From contig JACQGJ010000346.1 in NCBI GenBank assembly GCA_016199605.1, positions 1 through 14,572 on the forward strand: a DNA stretch of 14,572 bases. The letters run 5' to 3'. The translations under genes and the position numbers were made by a program. The stretch is from Armatimonadota bacterium. Lineage in GTDB: Bacteria; Armatimonadota; Abditibacteriia; CG2-30-59-28. Below, in pieces: positions 1 through 6,770 of this stretch (its first letter is position 1; each line of letters starts with the position of its first letter). Below the pieces are notes generated by a model that worked only from the letters and a program-made list of their open reading frames with translations, was not told the origin of the DNA and searched no databases.

Positions 1-1
1 A

Positions 2-310
2 TATATCATAGGTTTGCTCGGCGAAGAGACCGACGAACTGCCTGATCTCACCGCGCACAACTCCGCTTTGGCCGAGCGTCGCCAACGAGATCTCGCGGGG
101 GACCTCTCGAAACCTCCGGGTGAAGTCACCACCTCTCCGGACTCCCCCCAGTGAATCTCCCTCAGGGAACGCGGAAAAGTCCGCGCCACGCCGGCAGCGC
201 GCCGAGCCGCCAGGGAGCAGAACGTCGACCTCTCCGTCGTTGCTGAGACTCTTGCGGGCGGTCTGGTCCAGGAGGAGGACATCCTCAAGTGGGTCGGAGA
301 TCACCGGTAA
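2..310 (+). pseudogene. 2-oxoacid dehydrogenase E2-like protein (lipoyl tail + subunit-binding domain), interrupted by TGA, 5' end outside window
   Basis: One reading frame enters from the left edge and reads IIGLLGEETDELPD, which resembles the end of a lipoyl domain, followed by a Pro/Ser/Thr-rich linker. A TGA at 152-154 stops it. The same frame continues to a TAA at 308-310 and encodes a recognisable peripheral subunit-binding domain: RATPAARRAARE, then NVDLSVV, then GGLVQEEDILKWV. In the E2 family this domain docks E3 or E1, and the lipoyl domain carries the acyl group. The usual GGR of the binding domain is GGL here. The acyltransferase core with its HxxxDG motif is absent, because acpS starts 24 bases after the stop. 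No ATG, GTG or TTG follows the TGA before the domain, so the second half has no obvious start. Either a nonsense mutation or base error broke one gene, or only the lipoyl part is made. The subunit-binding domain is clear; the lipoyl call is weaker because only its end is visible. Confidence 0.6.
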
Positions 311-334
311 ATCGTCGAGGAGCGGGGGCGTGCA

Positions 335-715
335 ATGATCTGGGGTAGCGGTGTGGATATCGTGAACGTCAGGCGAGTGGAGTCCATTATAGCCAGGCAT
401 GGCGAGCGTTTTCTGAACAAGGTGTTCACCGCCGGTGAGATTGCTTACTGCCGGAGGCGGCATTACCCTCAGCAGAACTTCGCGGCGCGCATTGCCGCCA
501 AGGAAGCGGGATCGAAAGCCATCGGGACGGGTTGGCGTCAGGGAGTCCAATGGAAGCATTTCGAGGTAACCCGCGCACCGAGCGGCAAGCCTTCACTGGT
601 GGTCCATGGCCGGGCGAAGGAGATTCTCGAAGACGCCGGCGTGTCGAACATGGCATTGTCGATGTCCCACGACGAGAACTACGCCATCGCCCACGTGATC
701 CTTGAAACGGGATAG
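335..715 (+). CDS. acpS: Holo-[acyl-carrier-protein] synthase (AcpS-type phosphopantetheinyl transferase)
   Basis: This 126-residue protein has the normal AcpS length. It transfers 4'-phosphopantetheine from CoA to the conserved Ser of an acyl carrier protein. Visible motifs are GVDIVNVRRVE near the N-terminus with metal-binding Asp8, FAARIAAKEAGSKAIGTG with Glu57, an SGKP turn at about 83-86, and SMSHDENYAIAHVIL near the C-terminus. The ATG start has a purine-rich GAGGAG 12 bases upstream, which is slightly far. The gene lies 24 bases after the E2-like frame and 9 bases before the ketoreductase. A dedicated AcpS fits the acyl carrier protein at 8667-8927, its likely local substrate, although a housekeeping role cannot be excluded. 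Confidence 0.93.
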   Translation: MIWGSGVDIVNVRRVESIIARHGERFLNKVFTAGEIAYCRRRHYPQQNFAARIAAKEAGSKAIGTGWRQGVQWKHFEVTRAPSGKPSLVVHGRAKEILEDAGVSNMALSMSHDENYAIAHVILETG

Positions 716-724
716 CCGACTACT

Positions 725-1477
725 ATGGTGGAAACCGATACTCCAAACCGAGTCGCAATCGTCACCGGAAGCTCCCGCGGAATTGGTCGGGCCATTGCGT
801 TGGAGTTGGCCCGCGGGGGTCATCACATCGTAGTGAACTGCAAAAGCAACCTCGGGGCGGCGCAGGAAGTCCAGGAAGAGGCCATGTCGTGCGGTGTTCG
901 GGCCCTGGTCGTGCAGGCGGACGTGACCGTGGAAGCTGACGTCAAGAGCCTGGTTGAGGCAACGTGTGCAGAGCTCGGCAGAATCGACGTCCTGGTAAAC
1001 AACGCCGGGGTTCTCCAAGACACATTTCTCGCCTTCATGTCCGAGCAGCAATGGGACACCGTCCTCGACGTCAACCTGAAGAGTGCCTTCCTCTGCAGCA
1101 AACACGCGAGCAAGGTCATGGCAAAGCAGCGGTGGGGGCGGATCATCAACATCAGTTCCGCCGCGGGACTCATGGGAGACACGATGCGGACAAACTACTC
1201 CGCGGCCAAGGCGGGGCTCCTTGGGTTTACCAAAGCGGCAGCAAGGGAGCTGGCCGCGCGCGGAGTCACCGTCAACGCTGTCGCTCCCGGTTTCATAGAG
1301 ACCGACATGACAGCGGAGATGCCCGTGCCCCGGAAAGAGCAGGCGCTTGCGCGCATCCCGATGCAGCGGTTTGGCGCACCCGACGACGTGGCTCGACTCA
1401 TAGCGTTTCTTGCCGGCGATAAGGCGGCTTATATTACAGGACAGGTGTTGAGTGTCGATGGTGGCTTGCACATGTAG
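725..1477 (+). CDS. fabG: 3-oxoacyl-[ACP] reductase, FabG-like short-chain dehydrogenase
   Basis: A 250-residue classical short-chain dehydrogenase, expected to reduce 3-oxoacyl-ACP to 3-hydroxyacyl-ACP with NADPH. The Rossmann motif TGSSRGIG is at 14-21, NNAG at 92-95, the catalytic Ser at about 145, Tyr158 and Lys162 (YSAAK), followed by the PGFIETDMT segment and the C-terminal ITGQVLSVDGG that FabG proteins share. All catalytic residues are intact and the length is typical. No good ribosome binding site is visible before the ATG; the gene is only 9 bases from acpS and may depend on translational coupling. Its setting with ketosynthases, ACP and AcpS supports FabG over a sugar or alcohol dehydrogenase, but family alone cannot fix the substrate. 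Confidence 0.88.
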   Translation: MVETDTPNRVAIVTGSSRGIGRAIALELARGGHHIVVNCKSNLGAAQEVQEEAMSCGVRALVVQADVTVEADVKSLVEATCAELGRIDVLVNNAGVLQDTFLAFMSEQQWDTVLDVNLKSAFLCSKHASKVMAKQRWGRIINISSAAGLMGDTMRTNYSAAKAGLLGFTKAAARELAARGVTVNAVAPGFIETDMTAEMPVPRKEQALARIPMQRFGAPDDVARLIAFLAGDKAAYITGQVLSVDGGLHM

Positions 1478-3464
1478 TACAACCTGCACGACCTCGGACA
1501 CGAGTCGTCCGAGCCGTCGAAGCAGGGCTTATCCTCTTCTCCTCCTCTGGGGGATCCTTTGCACTTCCCGCCTGTCCGCAGCTTTTTGCGACGAGGCCCC
1601 GGACGCGGAGAAATCGGCGCGCTCTTTTCAACTGAGATTGGCGTCACTGGAGAAATCAGCGGTTTCTTTTCAAAAAGACAGCGGCAAATACGACAGGGAG
1701 GTCTTTGCAGTGAACTACCCCCTGCTGCTGCTGAAGATCGAGAAAGTGAAATTGCTGCTGAAGAGGGAGTCGGCCTGGTATTCGACGACCGATAGTACTG
1801 AGCGAGAGATCAAAGAAGGGGAAGCCCTCACCAAACTCATCGCCTCCAACCGGTTGGCCTACGAGAACGCCACGGGTTTCCAGGAACGAGCCTATTTCTC
1901 GGAGGTGGACGATTCACCCCAGCCGTACTTTGTGTACCTTCCGAAGGCCTACTACGACTCTCCGACCAAACCTTACCCGTTGATGGTCTTTCTGCACGGC
2001 TACGATACCTCCACCACGAAGGTGAATGCCTGGACGCTTAGCTCCAACGTCCTCGACCTGTGTGATCGAAAGGGATACGTAGTGGCCATCCCCTACGGCA
2101 GAAGAAACACAGACTTCGTCTCCATCGGGGAAGTGGACGTAATGACGGTTATCGGAGAGATGAAGAAGCACTTCCGGCTCGACCCGGACCGGATCTACCT
2201 GATGGGAGTATCCATGGGTGGCTATGGGGCCTACGCGGTCAGTGAGCACTACCCCGACGTGTTCGCTGCGGTCTCCGTGGTGGCCGGACGCACCGACCAT
2301 TACTTCTGGCAGAAGCTGGACCGACAGAAGGTTGCGCCTTTCAAACAGTGGCTCATCGACGGTGACAACCCCATTTCCCTCGTGGATAACCTGAGGAATT
2401 TACCCCTCTACCTGACCCAGGGGGAACACGACAGCCTTGTGGACATCACCCATTCTCGCCGAATGGTTGAAACGCTCAAGAAGCTGAGCTTCACTTTCAA
2501 GTTTGACGAGATCAAAGATGAGAACCATTGGATCTACTTCGATAACGCCTGCTACGAAGCTTCCCTCGACTGGTTCGACAAGTATCGCCGCGACCTTTTT
2601 CCTCGGCTGATCACCTACACTACGTATTCACCAAAATATGGAAGAGCCTATTGGGTAGAGATCAAAGAACTCAAGGAATGGGGGAAGCCTGCGGACATCC
2701 GGGCAGAGGTCAAAACCAATAACGTGATTGAGGTTAAAACCAAAAACGTCGCGGCTTTGTCCGTAGAGTTTCCCAAATCCCTGCTCGATCCCGCGCGCCC
2801 GGTCGTCCTTCAGTGGAACAACGAGAAGGTTTTCGGTGGGAGCTGGCAGTCTCAGGCTGGCTGGGAGTCACCGTTGAATAGCCCCCCCGGCCCGCAGAAA
2901 GTCAACGGGCGCTATGGCCCAATCAAAGAGGCTTTCAACGAGCCCTTCCTCCTGGTCTACGGGACCCAGGGGGGCGACCGAACAAAGGTGACCCTGAGCG
3001 CCAAGGCCCAAAAGATGGAGGAAGAATGGCGGAGGTTTGCTGATGGGTCGCCTACGGTGAAGACGGACGCTCAGGTGACTGAGACGGACCTCGTTCAGCG
3101 CAACTTGATCCTCTTCGGTGATGCCAGCCAGAATCTGGTTGTTGCGCGCCTTCAGAAACAGTTGCCAATCGAGTTCAAGGAAGGCGAGTACCACGTCAAC
3201 GGACAGACCTATCGCGGCGAGGATCTCGGGTTCATGATGCTCTTCCCCAACCCTTTGAACCCCAAGCGGTACGTCGTCGTCCAAACAGGTGTCTACTGGG
3301 GAGACAGCTTGCCTATCAACCACAAGTTTGACTTGCTCCCAGACTTCCTCGTCTACAACAATCGGACGGATACTTCGGACTACACCAACAAGTACGTGTG
3401 TGCCGGCTTTTTCAACAACAACTGGCAGGTAGATAAGAACTTGATCTGGACAAACGGCCAGTAG
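1458..3464 (+). CDS. Secreted alpha/beta hydrolase (prolyl-oligopeptidase/esterase-like) with C-terminal extra domain
   Basis: About 668 residues. The N-terminus has a basic stretch (RPSRRSR, 17-23), a hydrophobic core (AYPLLLLWGILCTSRL) and a small-residue region (SAA), reading as a Sec signal peptide with cleavage near residue 41. A charged helical region of about 60 residues follows. The hydrolase domain starts near residue 155: YFVYLPKAYYDS, oxyanion FLHGYD, nucleophile GVSMGG with Ser252, acid Asp325 in GEHDSLVD, and His357 in ENHW. The C-terminal third contains NLILFGDASQN (549-559) and NPLNPKRYVVV, a pattern I associate with large secreted esterase-like hydrolases. The likely job is hydrolysis of an ester or peptide outside the cytoplasm, substrate unknown. 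ATG 1458 overlaps the fabG end by 20 bases; GTG at 1452 or 1461 is also possible. A secreted enzyme among cytoplasmic acyl genes is odd. Confidence 0.8.
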   Translation: MVACTCSTTCTTSDTSRPSRRSRAYPLLLLWGILCTSRLSAAFCDEAPDAEKSARSFQLRLASLEKSAVSFQKDSGKYDREVFAVNYPLLLLKIEKVKLLLKRESAWYSTTDSTEREIKEGEALTKLIASNRLAYENATGFQERAYFSEVDDSPQPYFVYLPKAYYDSPTKPYPLMVFLHGYDTSTTKVNAWTLSSNVLDLCDRKGYVVAIPYGRRNTDFVSIGEVDVMTVIGEMKKHFRLDPDRIYLMGVSMGGYGAYAVSEHYPDVFAAVSVVAGRTDHYFWQKLDRQKVAPFKQWLIDGDNPISLVDNLRNLPLYLTQGEHDSLVDITHSRRMVETLKKLSFTFKFDEIKDENHWIYFDNACYEASLDWFDKYRRDLFPRLITYTTYSPKYGRAYWVEIKELKEWGKPADIRAEVKTNNVIEVKTKNVAALSVEFPKSLLDPARPVVLQWNNEKVFGGSWQSQAGWESPLNSPPGPQKVNGRYGPIKEAFNEPFLLVYGTQGGDRTKVTLSAKAQKMEEEWRRFADGSPTVKTDAQVTETDLVQRNLILFGDASQNLVVARLQKQLPIEFKEGEYHVNGQTYRGEDLGFMMLFPNPLNPKRYVVVQTGVYWGDSLPINHKFDLLPDFLVYNNRTDTSDYTNKYVCAGFFNNNWQVDKNLIWTNGQ

Positions 3465-3530
3465 GAAACGATCAGTGATTATTCAGGTGTCACGGGAGCT
3501 TTCGTAAACGTCGGATCAACAACCATCACA

Positions 3531-4733
3531 ATGAACCGAGTCGCAATCACGGGTTTGGGAGTTGTCTGCCCCCTCGGCAGCAACGTGGAGGCTTTCTGGC
3601 GTCGGTTGATCGCTGGCAAGTCGGGCATCGGTCCGATCACCAAGATCGACCCAACCGGCCTTCGCAACGAAGAGGGGGGCGAAATTGTTGACTTTGACTG
3701 GTCGATCTTTTCGGACGACTTGGTGGACGAGGCAACCCAGTATGCTTTCGCTGCCAGCGTCGAGGCGCTGCGGGATGCCCAGCTAATCCTTCCACAATCT
3801 CCCACCCTCCCAGTCGGGAGACCAAGAACGGGTGTGGCCTTTTCCACCAATTTCGGTGGCGCGGCCTCGTGGGAAAGCTTCGTGGAGAGCGGGGAGGTGG
3901 AAGCCTTTAGAGAGTTTGGCTTTCACCGCGCAGCCGCCTACACAAGCCAGGTACTCGGACTGGCCGGCCCGTCTATCACGTTGTCCAATTCTTGTTCCTC
4001 CGGTGTCAGCGCGATTGGGTGCGCCTTCGACCAGATTCGGTTGGGCCGGGCTGACGTCATGGTGGCAGGCGGGCATGATGGCTTGGGACTTTCCAGTCTT
4101 GCCGGGCTGAGCATCCTCCGAACGATCACCGCCGAGAAATGTCGCCCGTTTGACAAGAACCGGAGTGGCACGATCTTCGGGGAAGGCGCCGGAATCGTGG
4201 TCCTGGAGGATCTGGCACACGCCAGACAACGAAACGCCAGGATCTATGGCGAGGTGTCGGGGTACGCTCTGAACAACAACGCCTACCACCTAACCGCTCC
4301 GGACAAGGGCGGCGCCGGGATGGCTCAAGTGTTGAGAAGGGCCCTCAAGAACGCCTCAACGCCACCGGAATCCATCGATTACATTAACGCTCACGGGACG
4401 GGGACGCAATACCACGACCCCGCCGAAACCCAGGCCATCAAAGAGGTGTTGGGACCGCGCGCCTATGAGATTCCCGTTAGCTCTATCAAAGGGGCCACTT
4501 CGCACACTATGGCGGCAGCGGGAGCGATTGAGGCGATAGCCACCGTCCTCGCAATGAGGGACAGCGTAGTTCCCCCTACAGTCAACTACGAGACACCGGA
4601 CCCCGACTGCGACCTCGACGTTGTGCCCAATGAGGCGAAGGCATGGAAGGTAGATGCGGCCCTCTCCATCTCAGCGGGCATCGGCGGCAACAATGGGGCG
4701 ATCGTTATCAGCAGGTGGAAGCAAGAAGATTAG
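3531..4733 (+). CDS. 3-oxoacyl-[ACP] synthase, FabF-like ketosynthase (KSalpha)
   Basis: A full-length (400-residue) condensing enzyme of the FabF/type II ketosynthase family, which joins an acyl-thioester to malonyl-ACP. It starts with RVAITGLGVVCPLG. The nucleophile is Cys155 in SNSCSSG, the first His is His288 in NAHGTGT, Lys320 lies in SSIKGA and the second His is His325 in TSHTMAAAGA, so the Cys-His-His and Lys set is complete. GEGAGIVVLED (218-228) and GIGGNNGAIV near the end are typical. A 66-base gap separates it from the secreted hydrolase; no strong ribosome binding site precedes the ATG. The next gene, a catalytically dead relative, begins at its stop codon, an arrangement known for KSalpha/KSbeta pairs. 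It is probably the active half of a heterodimer rather than the housekeeping FabF. Confidence 0.9.
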   Translation: MNRVAITGLGVVCPLGSNVEAFWRRLIAGKSGIGPITKIDPTGLRNEEGGEIVDFDWSIFSDDLVDEATQYAFAASVEALRDAQLILPQSPTLPVGRPRTGVAFSTNFGGAASWESFVESGEVEAFREFGFHRAAAYTSQVLGLAGPSITLSNSCSSGVSAIGCAFDQIRLGRADVMVAGGHDGLGLSSLAGLSILRTITAEKCRPFDKNRSGTIFGEGAGIVVLEDLAHARQRNARIYGEVSGYALNNNAYHLTAPDKGGAGMAQVLRRALKNASTPPESIDYINAHGTGTQYHDPAETQAIKEVLGPRAYEIPVSSIKGATSHTMAAAGAIEAIATVLAMRDSVVPPTVNYETPDPDCDLDVVPNEAKAWKVDAALSISAGIGGNNGAIVISRWKQED

Positions 4734-4734
4734 A

Positions 4735-5652
4735 TTGGACCTGCAACGAATCTGTATCACCGGCGTTGGTGTTGTCTCCTCGATCGGAATCGGGCGAGAA
4801 AGTTTCTTCGCGGGTCTGAGGCAAGGGCGACCGAAGACCGGCGCAATTGAAGGTTTCCGCATCGAGGACTATCTCGAATCGTCGAAGACCTACCTCGACC
4901 GCTGTTCAGCATTTACCCTCGCCGCCTGCGCGCTGGCGCTCAAGGAGTCTGAACAGAACGACGTAGGATCCCCCCTTGATTCCTCCGGATCGAAAGCTCT
5001 GACTTCTGCTGGTGGGGACGCTCTGGACACGGGGATCTGCCTGGGGACGGCTTTTGGGTGTCTGCAGACGATGGAGGACTTCATCGGCAAAGTGCTCGAG
5101 AAAGGCGCAAAGTTCGCGAACTCTCTCCTCTTCAGCCATTCCTACTCAAACTCCCCAACCAGTCTCGCCGCCATTGAGTTCAATCTGAGCGGCTATCACT
5201 CTACGGTGACTGCTGGGGAAGACTCCGGGGCAGCGGCTCTGATGCAAGCCATCGACGCCCTCAGGCTGGGGTACGCAGACCGGATGCTTGCCGGTGGAGT
5301 TGACGTGCTGTCGGCGCCGCTGCTGAGAGTCTGGTCGGAGCTTTACGGGGATCGTCTGGCCGGCGAGGGTGCGGCGTTTTTCGTTCTGGAGACGGACACG
5401 TCACTCCTTAGCCGGGGCTTGCAGCCTGAGGCGTTCGCGCAGGTTCAAGCCGAATGCGTGGCGGCTTCGGAAATCCCGGATCGTGAAGCGCCGCATGTCA
5501 GCGAGGCGTTGCTTGGATTCGCGGGCGGCGCTGCCAGCGCGTTGGAGCTGGCCGCCTGCTTGGAGAGAGTGGAATCCGGCGAATCAAACCTTGTCGAAAT
5601 TGTGTCTAAGGGCACAGGCGCGGCAAGAAGGATTCAGGTTACGAAGGGCTGA
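4735..5652 (+). CDS. Compact ketosynthase-like protein without catalytic Cys (KSbeta/chain-length-factor-like)
   Basis: The N-terminus (QRICITGVGVVSSIGIG) and central part align with the preceding ketosynthase, but at the nucleophile position TAGEDSGAA replaces SNSCSSGVS, placing Glu162 where Cys155 should be. The segment between GEGAAFFVLE (210) and GFAGGAASALELAACL (261) is about 50 residues shorter than in its partner and lacks the HGTGT motif; the second active-site His is also missing. The final strand (EIVSKGTGAARRIQV) is kept. With a TTG start at 4735 it has 305 residues against about 400 for the family. In type II polyketide systems, Cys-less KSbeta subunits pair with KSalpha and set chain length; that role is inferred here. 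TTG 4735 directly follows the KSalpha stop and starts the protein just before the conserved strand, with GGTGGA about 15 bases upstream. ATG 4693 inside the upstream gene is an alternative. Confidence 0.72.
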   Translation: MDLQRICITGVGVVSSIGIGRESFFAGLRQGRPKTGAIEGFRIEDYLESSKTYLDRCSAFTLAACALALKESEQNDVGSPLDSSGSKALTSAGGDALDTGICLGTAFGCLQTMEDFIGKVLEKGAKFANSLLFSHSYSNSPTSLAAIEFNLSGYHSTVTAGEDSGAAALMQAIDALRLGYADRMLAGGVDVLSAPLLRVWSELYGDRLAGEGAAFFVLETDTSLLSRGLQPEAFAQVQAECVAASEIPDREAPHVSEALLGFAGGAASALELAACLERVESGESNLVEIVSKGTGAARRIQVTKG

Positions 5653-5654
5653 GT

Positions 5655-6635
5655 TTGCACAACGAACAACTGATTGGCGATTACCGACGGATGCTTCTCA
5701 TCCGTTTGTTTGAAGAGAAACTGGACGAGCTATTCTCGACGGGCGTCATCAAAGGCACCTCCCATCTCTATGCCGGACAGGAAGCCGTGGCGGTCGGGGT
5801 GTGCGCGGCCCTTCGGTCCTCCGATTACATGACCAGCACGCACCGAGGTCATGGTCACTTTCTGGCCAAAGGGGGCGACCCGAAGCGGATCATGGCGGAG
5901 CTCTTTGGGAAGGCAACCGGTTACAGCAAAGGGCGCGGCGGCAGCCAGCACATGGCGTGCATTGACATCGGATTCCTGGGCTCCAATGGAATCACGGGCG
6001 GCGGCATTCCCATCGCGACTGGAGCGGCGCTTGCCGTTCAGATGAAGCAATCTGTTTTGAAGCAGCAGGCTGAAGATTCCGTCGTCGTGTGCTTCTTTGG
6101 CGAAGGCGGCGCTCACATCGGGATGTTCCACGAAAGCCTCAACATGGCTGGAATCTGGAAGCTCCCGGTGATATACCTCTGCGAGAACAACCTGTACGCG
6201 ATGTCCGTGCCTCTCAGCGAGGCCTCGTCGGTTCAGGACATCGCCGTGCGTGGCGCTTCCTACAATATGCCCGGCGTGATCGTCGATGGCTGTGATTACT
6301 TCAAAGTGCGCGAAGTGGTTGGCGAGGCGGCTCGTAGAGCTCGGGCTGGGGAAGGCCCTACTCTCATTGAGGCCAAGACGTATCGTTACTATGGCCACAG
6401 CAAGTCGGACAAACGGGAGTACCGCACGCGCGAGGAAGAAGCCGAGTGGCGACAGCGCGATCCTCTCCTTCTCCTCCGTGACAGGCTGAGAAACACGGAG
6501 GGCGTGGAAGACTCTCTACTCGAATCCATTCGGATGCAGGTCGAGGCGGAGGTCGAGGAAGCAGTGCAGTTCGCCACGGAGATCCCTGAGCCGGACCCGA
6601 TGAGCGTGATGGACGAGGTTTTTGTCACTCCGTGA
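5655..6635 (+). CDS. Pyruvate/2-oxoacid (or acetoin) dehydrogenase E1 component, alpha subunit
   Basis: A 326-residue E1 alpha of typical length. With E1 beta it uses thiamine diphosphate to decarboxylate a 2-oxoacid and acylate the lipoyl group of E2. Visible are STHRGHGHFLAKG (61-73), GRGGSQHM (93-100), the cofactor segment FFGEGGAHIGMFHE (147-160) ending at NN 178-179 and Tyr181, and the phosphorylation-loop-like YRYYGHSKSDKREYRTREE (243-261). The metal-ligand motif is GEG where most relatives have GDG, and GGAHIG replaces the common GAANQG-type sequence. The start is a TTG two bases after the previous stop, with GAAGGG about 7 bases upstream; no in-frame ATG occurs before residue 13. The substrate (pyruvate, branched-chain oxoacid or acetoin) cannot be read from the sequence. 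Confidence 0.9.
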   Translation: MHNEQLIGDYRRMLLIRLFEEKLDELFSTGVIKGTSHLYAGQEAVAVGVCAALRSSDYMTSTHRGHGHFLAKGGDPKRIMAELFGKATGYSKGRGGSQHMACIDIGFLGSNGITGGGIPIATGAALAVQMKQSVLKQQAEDSVVVCFFGEGGAHIGMFHESLNMAGIWKLPVIYLCENNLYAMSVPLSEASSVQDIAVRGASYNMPGVIVDGCDYFKVREVVGEAARRARAGEGPTLIEAKTYRYYGHSKSDKREYRTREEEAEWRQRDPLLLLRDRLRNTEGVEDSLLESIRMQVEAEVEEAVQFATEIPEPDPMSVMDEVFVTP

Positions 6636-6677
6636 GGTCTACGATATACCTCGCCAAGCACAGAACTTCGGGCAGGA

Positions 6678-6699
6678 CCACGGAGAAGGGACGCCGTGG
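6678..6699 (+). other. Small inverted repeat between E1 alpha and E1 beta genes
   Basis: CCACGG and CCGTGG form a perfect 6-base-pair stem around a 10-base purine-rich loop (AGAAGGGACG). It sits in the only sizeable gap of the acyl module (6636-6770, 135 bases). No T-run follows, so it does not look like a Rho-independent terminator. It could affect mRNA stability or be chance. Nothing else is recognisable in the gap. Confidence 0.3.
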
Positions 6700-6770
6700 C
6701 ATCGTGCCTCCGAAGTGGTGTTGACAACGATGGGAGCTCGAAATCCGGCCACCCATCGAAAGGGAAGCTG

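Noticed and set aside
144..149. C6 run as a frameshift site to bypass the TGA in the E2-like gene
   Set aside because: Both halves are in the same frame, so a single slip would put the second half out of frame.
152..154. TGA as a recoded codon (selenocysteine or altered genetic code)
   Set aside because: TGA is a normal stop at 5650-5652, 6633-6635, 8925-8927, 9838-9840 and 12995-12997, and an E2 linker is not a plausible selenocysteine site.
120..338. 72-codon frame with a GTG start whose stop overlaps the acpS ATG
   Set aside because: It is the +1 shadow of the subunit-binding domain; the product is a Ser/Arg/Pro-rich low-complexity sequence with no family signal, while the adjacent frame gives a recognisable domain.
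593..1501. Long antisense frame (302 codons) across acpS and fabG
   Set aside because: It lies opposite well-supported genes, has no family motifs, and is a common artefact of GC-rich coding DNA. The same applies to antisense frames at 7597-8559 and 13204-14340.
6721..6726. TTGACA resembling a -35 promoter element before E1 beta
   Set aside because: No -10-like sequence occurs 16-18 bases downstream; the gene is better explained as part of the operon.
6696..6770. GTG start giving E1 beta 25 extra residues
   Set aside because: The extension is low-complexity and family similarity begins at ATG 6771, which has its own ribosome binding site.
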